Assembly (NCBI GenBank): GCA_022414725.1
Contig: CM039462.1
Location: forward strand, 122,532,984 to 122,596,983
Length of the DNA stretch: 64,000 nt
Reading direction: 5' to 3'
DNA from: Microglena sp. YARC
Taxonomy: Eukaryota; Chlorophyta; Chlorophyceae; Chlamydomonadales; Chlamydomonadaceae
Below the pieces are notes generated by a model that did not search any database, had not been told where the DNA came from, and saw only the letters and a list, made by a program, of their open reading frames with translations. The position numbers and the translations under genes are program-made. Positions 12,203-18,957 of the stretch are shown here, one piece after another. Each line of letters starts with the position of its first letter. Position 1 is the first letter of the stretch.

Positions 12203-12542
12203 GACCCTGTTTCTCTCTCGGGCCTCATGCAGCTGCTGCCCCCATCCAAAACCGCACCTGCACCCACACCCGTACCAACACATACACTCACACCACGTTT
12301 CCCTCACAGGTCTCATGCAGCTGCTGCCCCCAGAGATGCTGGACGGAGCTGACGGAGAGTTCGAGTTGGACTTTGAGGCACTCGAGTTGGACACACTCTG
12401 GAAGATCGACGCCTTCCTCAAAAACATCAAGGCACAGGCCAACTCAGCACACCAAGGTTTTGGAGACGGTGGAACTGGGCTACGTCTGGAAGCGGATTCT
12501 GATGCGGAGGATGACAACGACCCCGATGATGATTCCGACTAG
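4004..12542 (+). CDS. BET-family protein: one bromodomain plus ET domain
   Basis: Eight exons: 4004-4055, 4732-4907, 5571-5625, 6066-6171, 7063-7207, 8481-8678, 11402-11513 and 12310-12542. Every junction has GT-AG ends and matching phase; total 1077 nt, 358 codons plus TAG. Residues about 95-205 form a bromodomain: helix Z (AILKKCVSWLGSL), ZA loop AFYKPVNRE with VAF where WPF is usual, YDLIVNNPICLQQIEEKL, then NCKLYN whose last Asn (about residue 178, last codon of its exon) is the acetyl-lysine-binding residue, and helix C (DPYRKVGDRLATMFEQLW). Residues about 261-322 are an extraterminal domain (EFELDFEALELDTLWKID), followed by an acidic tail. Such proteins read acetylated histones and recruit transcription factors in the nucleus. 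One bromodomain plus ET matches plant GTE proteins rather than two-bromodomain animal BETs. Exon 1 rests on phase and context only. An alternative 3' end is described at 13285-13547. Confidence 0.88.
4257..4485. repeat. intronic tandem repeat, about 88-bp unit, 2.5 copies
   Basis: Units begin TTACAGTCCAGGGGTAACCC or close variants at about 4259, 4349 and 4436 and include GAGCAACAGCTTGTAGCGCA. The last unit runs into the echoed acceptor at 4484. The opening motif belongs to a dispersed family also seen near 10206, 21430, 31917, 48175 and 63425. Confidence 0.8.
4484..5400 (+). repeat. echoes of BET exon 2 on both sides
   Basis: Upstream, 4484-4545 repeats the acceptor and start of exon 2 (GCTGCAG, GTCCCA, TCAGTGCTTGGTG), and 4585-4640 holds a weaker copy. 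Downstream, 4985-5030 repeats the exon end and donor (GCCTCATAGTGCTCTG, then GGTAGAGGGCACATGC against the real GGTAGGGGGGACATGC). From 5080 to 5400 a unit of about 60 bp with TTTGGGAGGGGGCACATGC recurs about seven times, apparently an amplified relic of the same donor region. Confidence 0.75.
5637..5826. mobile_element. MITE with ACTTTTTTGTG ends and exact 8-bp TSD
   Basis: A 190-bp element with imperfect inverted ends (GCCTTTTTTCAATGACGCGT, and the complement of GACGCGTTACACACAAAAAA) is flanked by the exact direct repeat GGTTGATC at 5629-5636 and 5827-5834. An 8-bp target duplication points to the hAT superfamily. It sits 11 bp downstream of the exon 3 donor of the BET gene. Related copies are at about 16950-17120 and 33493-33683. 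Confidence 0.8.
5917..6330 (+). repeat. echoes of BET exon 4 (bromodomain start)
   Basis: The segment at 5917-5960 resembles the exon 4 start (ATCCTGAAGAAGTGTCTTAC against ATTTTGAAGAAGTGTGTCTC) but carries a one-base shift. The segment at 6268-6330 repeats the exon end and donor (GCCTTCTACAAGCCAGTCAA, then AAAGAGTGAGTA). The real exon between them is the only copy with both sites and an open frame in phase with its neighbours. Confidence 0.8.
6525..7050. repeat. intronic CACCACAAACA minisatellite
   Basis: The tract consists of variants of an 11-bp unit, ACACACCACAA, directly before the acceptor of BET exon 5 at 7061-7062. Minus-strand frames (VFVVCVWC-type peptides) are artefacts. Confidence 0.9.
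7163..7600 (+). repeat. echoes of the end of BET exon 5
   Basis: The exon end (GACATGAAGCT, AGCAACTGCAAGCT, ACAAT then GTGAGTGG) is repeated at 7371-7465 with GC in place of the donor GT. It recurs as shorter relics near 7490-7530 and 7565-7600. The first copy also keeps about 40 bp of intron (GGAGACA, TGTTGGTGTATGTTACAG). Only the copy ending at 7207 joins in phase with exon 6. Confidence 0.85.
7609..7821. mobile_element. ATCATATGAT-family MITE, intronic copy
   Basis: The element starts TTAGGGGCCAGC and ends GCCGTTCCCT, and its termini and interior are rich in ATCATATGAT and TGATATCATATGATG. Relative to the copy at 16656 it is inverted and has an internal duplication. It lies between the echoes of exon 5 and those of exon 6. 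Confidence 0.75.
7889..8367 (+). repeat. three decayed tandem copies of BET exon 6
   Basis: Copies of the exon 6 start lie at about 7889, 8081 and 8274, before the real exon at 8481, so the period is 192-207 bp. Each copy includes intron upstream (GTTTAAATGTTAAAAT, TTAAATCA). Each is broken differently: the first has lost its AG acceptor and meets TAA; the second keeps CCCATGCAG and 18 codons before a TAG; the third meets TAA after seven codons. The copied protein is bromodomain helix C (PENDPYRKVGDRLA in the real exon). Confidence 0.92.
8690..8945. repeat. 67-bp tandem repeat, about four copies
   Basis: The unit begins AGCACTATGTGGCTTGTACA and continues through CACCACATCATCCCACACCA. It starts 11 bp after the exon 6 donor and later relics (near 9060 and 9570) carry GGGCTTGTACAT, so the array seems to have grown out of the donor-proximal intron. 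Confidence 0.9.
9118..9480. repeat. GACA/CAAA microsatellite in BET intron 6
   Basis: Imperfect (GACA)n and (CAAA)n sequence with a higher-order unit of about 50 bp (AACAGATCAACAGACAGA). A second patch lies at 9620-9760. The open frames are artefacts. Confidence 0.9.
9484..9600 (+). repeat. echo of the end of BET exon 6
   Basis: The segment repeats the last part of exon 6 with its donor region: GGAGTGGCAGCTCCTGAAAA, CCCAAGGCCAGGGGGGTG, AAGAGCGGAAGCAC, then GTTGAGC where the real exon has GTGAGC. It lies about 800 bp downstream of the exon, with the 67-bp and GACA arrays between. Confidence 0.8.
11040..11400 (+). repeat. tandem echoes of the BET exon 7 acceptor
   Basis: Units of about 90 bp contain CTACATCTGCCCTTTTGCCT and GCAGGCTGTAACC, then CACAC runs, and repeat about four times before the real acceptor at 11400-11401. 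A further copy at about 10100-10165 includes GCTGCTGGTGGGAAAG, matching the first codons of exon 7. Several echoes have a better polypyrimidine-CAG acceptor than the real TGAAG site. Confidence 0.8.
11540..11712. mobile_element. ATCATATGAT-family MITE, degraded
   Basis: It carries the family core (CATATGATGCCGGCAGTCTG, ATACTCGCCTTC) and partial ends (GGGAACGGCAATG). It lies in BET intron 7, 27 bp after the donor of exon 7. No clear target duplication is seen. Confidence 0.65.
11816..12000. mobile_element. CACTG-family MITE in BET intron 7
   Basis: Left end TTCGGCTACGTGTAGCAGCT, right end with GAGCTGACTGGAAGTTGCC. The interior keeps the family motifs AAAGCTTT and GGCCCAGTGGCTG. The ends have diverged more than in the copy at 23511-23709. 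Confidence 0.65.
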
Positions 12543-12569
12543 TTGTGCAAGCACCATGTTAAACCTAGG

Positions 12570-12735
12570 AGAAGGGCGCAGGCCAACTCAGCACACCTTG
12601 GTTTCGGAGACGGTGGGCCTGGGCTCTGTCTGGAGGCGGATTCTGATACAGAGGGTGACAACGACCCCGGTGATGATGATTCCAACTGGCAGTGTGAGCG
12701 CCATGTTCCAGCTAGAAGTAGGGCTGAAGATATGT
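12570..12735 (+). repeat. echo of the end of BET exon 8; partner at 12216-12260
   Basis: The downstream part repeats the last 150 bp of exon 8 (CAGGCCAACTCAGCACACC, GAGACGGTGG, TGACAACGACCCC). The stop is not conserved: the real copy ends GATTCCGACTAG, the echo GATTCCAACTGG. Upstream, 12216-12260 repeats the exon start (CTCATGCAGCTGCTGCCCCC) and then departs. The last exon is therefore flanked by partial copies on both sides, as internal exons are. Confidence 0.85.
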
Positions 12736-12946
12736 GGAGGGGATGATCTAGATTGGATTGTTACTCGGTTGTCAGCCAACTCTGGGCTGCTCACCGCCTT
12801 CCATTTCCAAGCCCCCCCGTGAGATACCCACGGAAAGCAGGGAGGCAACTATGTGGATGGGAAGCTCCCATGCATAGCCAAACAAATAAAGAGTGACATG
12901 AGTGGACAAGTGTAGACTAGGGGCTGCGTGCTCTACTGCTTCCCAC

Positions 12947-13146
12947 CAGTGTTTTCTTGTCAGCTACGAGCAGCAGCAGCTTCTAGACAGCTCCCATGAC
13001 TGGCTATTCTGCCAAACCTGGCACAACCTCGAGCACCTTGGTGCTGTCATAATCAGCTGACCAGAAGTGCTGAAATAGTTCAGTGCAGCCCAGTGGCCGG
13101 CTCAGGGAGCTGCCAAGAAGCTGCGTTGAAAAGCCGAAAAGAAAAA
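12947..13146. mobile_element. CACTG-family MITE
   Basis: The ends CAGTGTTTTCTTGTCAGCTA and GCCGAAAAGAAAAACCCAGT are inverted-repeat related; next to them lie AGCAGCTTCTAGACAGCTCC and GGAGCTGCCAAGAAGCTGC. It follows the BET gene and may form part of its 3' flank. Confidence 0.75.
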
Positions 13147-13284
13147 CCCAGTTCCTGTCCTACCATTCAAGTGCATGCGTGCTTCACTTGTGTTATCGAT
13201 TGCATGTTCTATCAGCCTTCAGTCTGCTCACCGTCTGCTGGCAGTGTAAACATGCGTAGTATTGACACTGCTACACCACACTCT

Positions 13285-13547
13285 TGAGTACAAGATGCAA
13301 TCACATAGGTAGCATAATCACTAATGCACCACACCCCTGAGTGCAGAATGCAATCACATGGGTACTACAATTACTACTGTACCACCCTCAAGAGTGCAGA
13401 ATGCAATCACATGAGAAGAACAGTCACTACTACGCCACCCTCAAGAGTGCAGAACGGAATCGCATGGATGTAGAAAGCGGCAGTAAATCTGCCAAAGCCC
13501 TCCTGCATAACTCGGTCCAATTGGATATGAATGAAATTGACTTCTGA
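13285..13547 (+). other. candidate alternative last exon of the BET gene, with acceptor echoes
   Basis: About 63-bp units with GAGTGCAG followed by AATGCAATCACATG recur three to four times and lead to a final copy. From 13451 that copy is open to a TGA at 13545-13547 (ending LLHNSVQLDMNEIDF). A weak donor inside BET exon 8 (CACCAAG then GTTTTG, near 12465) would join it in phase and replace the acidic tail. The echo pattern here and the echo over the donor argue for real splice sites. The unspliced end at 12542 is simpler and kept as the main model. Confidence 0.35.
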
Positions 13548-14904
13548 CAAGTGTCTGGATCTATAAGTCTGTCTTATTTTATTCTACATTCTACACCTGT
13601 TCTACACTTATTATATGGTTTGGATCAGATTTATATGATGTGTATTTTGTGTAGCTGTGTATGATGTTAATTTTGTTATGCACTGCGTAGCACAATGTAC
13701 GTATTGTATGCATGTTCAAGTCCTGGGGCAGCCTAATAATGTGCTAAGGGGATTATAGAGTTTTAGCCAAATAAGTATTATGCGTGATGTGAGTGCGTGA
13801 CATGTACTTCGATAGGACTTGTACTTCTTGGTTCAGTTTCAAAACTGTTTTGTACCGGAATACCCAACATAGTGAAGCAAATGAAGTGTGAAGTGTATTT
13901 CCATATTATTATATTAAGTAAACAATGTTTTACTATCCCCTGTCGTGTCCGCAGCATGGTATATACGTAATAATGTACATTTCATGAGCAATGAAATTGT
14001 TTTGGCTTCGTTTGATTACATGGTCTATGACTTCAAGCCGCTCACTGTTTGGCTTGGCTTGATTATATTGGTCTATCAGACGTCAGGCCGCTGACTGTTT
14101 GGTGTAGTAGCCTGGCCGACCACCGACCACTGAGCACCGACCAGCTACCTCACACAGGACAACTAGCACTGACCCTGAACCCATTCCCGCCGCCGATCCG
14201 ATAAATACCGAAGCCGAATCCCTGGAGGTCAGTCTACGTGCGCTGAGTATACTTAGGTAAACGAGAATCACAATCTCCCTCCAGGATTGCTGAATCCTTT
14301 CAGTATTACCTCTCTGTTTCCCGAACCCCGTCGCCGGCATTTACGTTTGGATCGTGTTGATTACATGGTCAATCAGCCTGCAGCCTTGCCTTCTTGAACT
14401 TGAACGTGATTACATAGCTTCAGCCAGCAATTTGGTTGCTCGCCGTCTTTGGCAGTAAAAATAAATCTACCAGGGGGGGAAATGTAAACACGAACGAGAG
14501 ATAGTAATTTTTAAAATAATATTTAATTTTCTTTTATTTTCCGTTTTTGATTCTTTATCTGAACGATCAAGAAATCAATGCAACATTCTTTCTATGAAAA
14601 CTTAGTCAATCTAATTTCTTCATACATTCATGGATAAACAAAGGAATATTTACTCGACCTTCCACTTCTGCACCTCAGATAATGTAGAGGAATAATTGTA
14701 TTATTAGATTGGGAAATCGGGTTCTGGGACTTCATTCTCGAATTCAGTTAATCTTCGTCAGTACATTCAAAGACCACATGGTGTTCATCTTAAACGGTTC
14801 CAGAATCACATAGATGACACACTCGATCCTTTCAATGGACAATGTGCCGTTTCCATCTATCAGTTCCCATCTTTTGTAGAGGGAGAAAGTTATAAATCGA
14901 GATA
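13548..14904. other. spacer, no gene seen
   Basis: A/T-rich spacer of ordinary composition. Two or three diverged repeats of GATTACATGGTCTATGA with GCCGCTGACTGTTTGG lie at about 14010-14105 and 14340. The segment at 14390-14470 (CTTGAACTTGAACGTGATTA, CGTCTTTGGCAGTAAA) is related to 51580-51660, so it is a dispersed repeat. No open frame with recognisable features. Confidence 0.5.
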
Positions 14905-15420
14905 TTACGCACTACCGTGTGAGGTAGGTCTCTGGTGAGATAAGAAGGCATCTCTTGTTTGCCACCTCATCCCATGAAGAGGACATCCAAGTATGATACT
15001 CAGCATTCTTCCTTTCATCTTTAGGGCGCGTACCTGATGACTTCGTGCTAAAGTAAAAGAAAATATGATTGGATAATTTGACTTTCTCAACTTTGTACCA
15101 GTTGACTGGTTTAAGTTGCCAAGGTATTTCACAACGGAGTTCCAAAATTGGATTACTGATTTCAACCAGTAATAGTGAATTGGGAATTGACCAGTTCCTT
15201 TCAGAGCAATGTGTCGGGGGACGGATGGCTTCACTCCTATAACTCGCTTCATATGAATATCATGCCTCATATGAATATCTGTAGGTGCCGCTTGGTCTCT
15301 GCTGGTAGCATCAAGTAAATATTGAATGTGACCAGTGCTCCAGATTTGAGAGCCGTACATTCCAGCAGTAGAGAGGGTGAAGGACTGGAACAACCAAAGC
15401 ATGGCGTGCTGTCTTTCCTT
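14905..15420 (-). pseudogene. LINE-type retrotransposon fragment (post-RT part of ORF2)
   Basis: The minus-strand frame at 15402-14905 reads like the region after the reverse transcriptase of non-LTR retrotransposon ORF2: TLSTAGMYGSQIWSTG, then RVIGVKPSVPRHIALKGTGQ and FPIHYYWLKSVIQFWNSV. The catalytic polymerase motifs and endonuclease are absent, so this is a truncated 3' remnant. No poly-A tail or target duplication was found. The neighbouring minus-strand frames at 15267-15883 show no domain I know. Confidence 0.55.
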
Positions 15421-15589
15421 AACTGCGTACTCTTAACCCATATATGTAACCCGCTCGATCCCGGCAAAAAAGGTCGTGCTGCGTATCCATAAGAATATTT
15501 CATGCATCCCTTCTCATGAAAAAAACTCATCAAGGTACCGGTAAAGGGACATATGTTATTGTCACATTTCCTTGTTACATGTTCACCAA

Positions 15590-15835
15590 GTAGTCTGCCC
15601 AAATTTTCTGTAAAACCATGTAACAATTCAAAACAGGAGCATTAAACTTGCTAGGGCTTAGTAGCCAGACCGATACATGGCTCCAGCCAGACAAATTGCT
15701 TGCTGGAGCCATGTAACCAAGTTCAAGGTCAAATACATATTCACAAAGTAGTCTGCCCAAGCTTGCTGAAAATAAAACCATGTAGCAATTCAAATCAGGA
15801 ACATTTAACTTGCTAGGGCTTAGTAGACAGGGTAC
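15590..15835. repeat. two-copy direct repeat, period about 175 bp
   Basis: Blocks with AGTCTGCCCAA, AAAACCATGTA(A/G)CAATTCAAA and ACTTGCTAGGGCTTAGTAG appear at about 15590-15665 and 15750-15835. The middle holds a short inverted repeat, ATGGCTCCAGCCA(G) against CTGGAGCCAT, at 15677-15715. Confidence 0.75.
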
Positions 15836-16167
15836 CATGGTAACCATAACTTGGCAAAGGCCAACCCCCCGGAGTGGTCTCAAGCTGGATCCCTAATCCG
15901 GTTTGGCAAAGGGTCGTTTGCCAAATCGTTTGCCAATACTTAAGGCGCGTACGGTAACTAACGGACACACTAACGGACATTTTAATTGGTGTAATCCCTT
16001 CTTCCGAAAATCTGGAGATTGTTTTCATTCGGGTGCAGATATGAACATTGTTTACAGTGTTTTACTATGTTCTGCTCTTAAAAACGTTATTCCCGTGAGG
16101 GGTGTCCTATTGATACAAGCTCTTGCTGACACAACCCGGCAGACAACAGTGCAATAGAGAAGAGAAG

Positions 16168-16254
16168 TGTCAGAACTACTAGGCTATGGGAGCTCTGAGG
16201 ACATCTTGCAAGATGTCTACCGTATTGAGCATTCGTAGCCTAGTAGTTCTGACA
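16168..16254. repeat. 87-nt perfect-arm hairpin
   Basis: Arms TGTCAGAACTACTAGGCTA (16168-16186) and its exact complement (16236-16254) enclose about 49 nt. The loop holds a second palindrome, GACATCTTGCAAGATGTC (16201-16217 region). The size and 19-nt perfect arms would suit a small-RNA precursor or a foldback element. No promoter is evident. Confidence 0.7.
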
Positions 16255-16655
16255 AGAAGAATACCAGGACTCCTATCCAGCGATTCAAGGCTGCCGGAAA
16301 GAATTTGTTGAGAGTGCAAACTTTTCTGATTTCTAATATAGCCACAGTGGTAGACTATGTTCTGCACTCACTTTTGGGCTGCTTGGTATACCGCAGTGGA
16401 AATTGAGAATCCCGCAATGCCGATTGGATTGACCCTGGAAATGTCATTGGAACTGCCTGACAATCGCCTGGCAATTATAATTGCCTGGTAATGTCAGTAG
16501 AAGTCAGATGAATCTATACACGAATAAATGACTGAACACATGGGCCACGTGCTCCTACGATTGTTGTATGAGGCAACAGGCATAGAGTAAACACATCACC
16601 TCACGAGTTATCGGGTTCATTATTATATGAAATGGGTGGAACTCTTAGATTTAAT

Positions 16656-16832
16656 TAGGGATAGGCAATATGATATCATATGATATCATGTCATCACATA
16701 ATATCATATGATGCTCACGGCCTGGCTAGGCTAAAGTTACCATTGAAATAAATATCATGTGATGCAATTTGTGTGATATCATATGATATCATACTCACCT
16801 TTGGCCAAAATCATATGATATGCTGATCCCTA
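16656..16832. mobile_element. ATCATATGAT-family MITE, most complete copy
   Basis: 177-bp element from TAGGGATAGGCA to TGCTGATCCCTA. Subterminal TATGATATCATATGAT is present at both ends, with the core CTGGCTAGGCTAAAGTTACC and CATACTCACCTTTGGCCA. The TAGGGA termini resemble hAT ends. The flanks (GATTTAAT, AATATAAT) are only partly alike. It has no coding capacity. Confidence 0.8.
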
Positions 16833-16949
16833 AATATAATAATAAAACCTGATAATATAAAATAAGAAATATGTGACCATGTAAAGACATCTCATGGATA
16901 TCCAACATTTCAGCGATATACACAGGATCACAAGATACAAAGAAACATG

Positions 16950-17120
16950 ATCACTGTTTTTTGTGTGCCACGAGTCACGAATTGAGCGAATCGGTGCGAC
17001 CCCAGTGCGACGCACTGCCCCCCTGAACCCTAGGGGGGCCATTTCGGGGGGCAATTTCTGACTAGTTTAGCCAGACCCGTGTGTTGCTATGCAGCAACAG
17101 GATGATGACAGAATAGCGTC
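16950..17120. mobile_element. MITE with ACTGTTTTTTGTG end, second copy
   Basis: The left end ACTGTTTTTTGTGTGCCACG is well kept; the interior matches the copies at 5637 and 33493 (GCGACCCCAGTGCGAC, CTGACTAGTTTAGCCAGACC, GCTATGCAGCAACAG). The right end is lost near 17120. Confidence 0.7.
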
Positions 17121-17439
17121 GCGTCTTCGAAGAACAATCCAGTGGACATGATGCACACACAATAACCACCACTCCATTGCAGCTATAGATGTATGAAGAA
17201 GAAATGCACAGGAGGGGTAGGTAGGTAGATGGTAGATCTGCTACGAAGCTAAAGAGAACAGCAACTTAAGGCACCCTTTACCTGTGCATGGAAATGAATA
17301 AGGAATGCGCAAGAGGGGTAGGTAGGTAGGTAAGTAGGTAGTTGATCTGCAACCAAGCCAAAGAGGACATAGACTAAAGACACCCTTAACCTGCAGTGTC
17401 TCTCTTTCTGTTTCTGAACAGACACATTATAGCTTTTAA

Positions 17440-17935
17440 ATGCACATTTTATGGTGCATAAATGATCAGGCACCTTGATCAGGCACGTTGTAGCACCTGG
17501 CTGTATACCTCATGGTGCCTGATTAGGAACATTATAGCACCTGCATATACACCTCATGGTGCCTGATTCAACACATCATGAAGCCTGTCTAGGAACATCA
17601 TGGCGTATGAACATAAATGTTGTAGCTTTTTACTGAACACCTCATGGTGCCTGATTAGGAACGTTGTAGCACCTGACTGAACAGCTCGTGGTGCCTGATT
17701 AGAAACATCACAGAAAATGGATGCACGTCTCATAGTGCCTGATTTGACACATCATGATGCCTGGCCTGGCTCGTCATGGCGTCTGAAGAGTCACTTTGTG
17801 GCACCTGACTGTACTCTTCATGGCGCCTTTTTTTACTCGTCACATTATGAACAGACACATTGTAGCTCCTGACTGCATACCTCATGGTGCCTGATTATAC
17901 ACGCCATAGCTTCATCATATATCGAGACTACTCGG
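17440..17935. repeat. degenerate tandem repeat, roughly 55-60 bp unit
   Basis: Variants of CCTCATGGTGCCTGATTAGG followed by AACATTGTAGCACCTGACTG recur about nine times, heavily diverged. There is no coding signal. Confidence 0.75.
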
Positions 17936-18169
17936 ATATTGGAGCTCTCACGTGACGTTTGAAGGAAGGCTGGGACAAAGAAATGACCTCAATTTCGGTC
18001 TGCGGGCACCAAACAAAAGATGTCCGTGGGTTGAGAGAAGTGTGGGTAAGAGAGGATGAGAGGATATTTGTGTGTAATTGAAGTGCATTGCATAACGTTG
18101 AAGATTGGTTAAAGGCGAATAAACATGATTATGCTCTGCAATCCGGAAAGAAAGGATATTGTGGTGATG

Positions 18170-18375
18170 ACAAGTCCTAGGCAGCGTCGCAAGCGACGCA
18201 GAAAATTGGCGGAGAGTGTTGGCAAAGGAACGACAGGTGGCAACGGAATGGAGCGGACCAAAGCCAGTTAGTTACGAGACAGTTGGCTTACGTGTCCGGC
18301 TACATGTTGGTCTCGGTTGGTCGCACAAACGGACAATGGGGTGGCACTGATACTGGGGGCCCCGCCTAAAAGCGC
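18170..18375. repeat. dispersed repeat D, copy 1 (about 205 bp)
   Basis: Starts CAAGTCCTAGGCAGCGTCGC and includes CGACAGGTGGCAACGGAATG, GAGACAGTTGGCTTACGTGT and GGACAATG. Ends near GGCCCCGCCTAAAAGCG. Other copies: 21047-21262, 30430-30600 (opposite strand) and 63497-63712. No terminal inverted repeats or Pol III boxes found. Confidence 0.75.
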
Positions 18376-18957
18376 ATGGTGATACTTTAAAGATTGGTTA
18401 GAGCTGGGCTAGAGGTAATGGACATGATTATCTCCAGCAGGCAAGAAACACGTTATGTTGTGGTAATGATACGCGCGTGGCCAGCCTTTGATGTATGTAT
18501 GTACGTAATGCCAGTGAAGGTCTCGAGAAATTCGAATATCTAGCGAAGCCTAACTAACTGCCTGACGGCCATGACGAAGGCGATGCGAAGGAATGACATT
18601 CAATGATTGAAGGAAAGGGTGATAACGAATCAATTGCAAATTGCGTCCTGGGGTAGGCCCAATATACTTAAGGGACTTGCTCAACCGTGATAGGAAGGGC
18701 TACACAGAAAAGACATTGATGAACTGAACCCCAAACAAACGTTATACCGACTGAGGCCCTAAGTTTGTGCTACAGTGAAAATTGAATCGAAGATCGGTCG
18801 GAGGAGGAGACAGGCAGTCAACCCACCTCATCTGTGTCGAACAGGTCACCACAGACAGTAGGACAGGTGAACAAACAGTCCTATAGGTCACCACACACAG
18901 TCAGACAGGTCATCACACATAGCCAGACAGGTCACCACACACAGCCAGGCAACCCAC

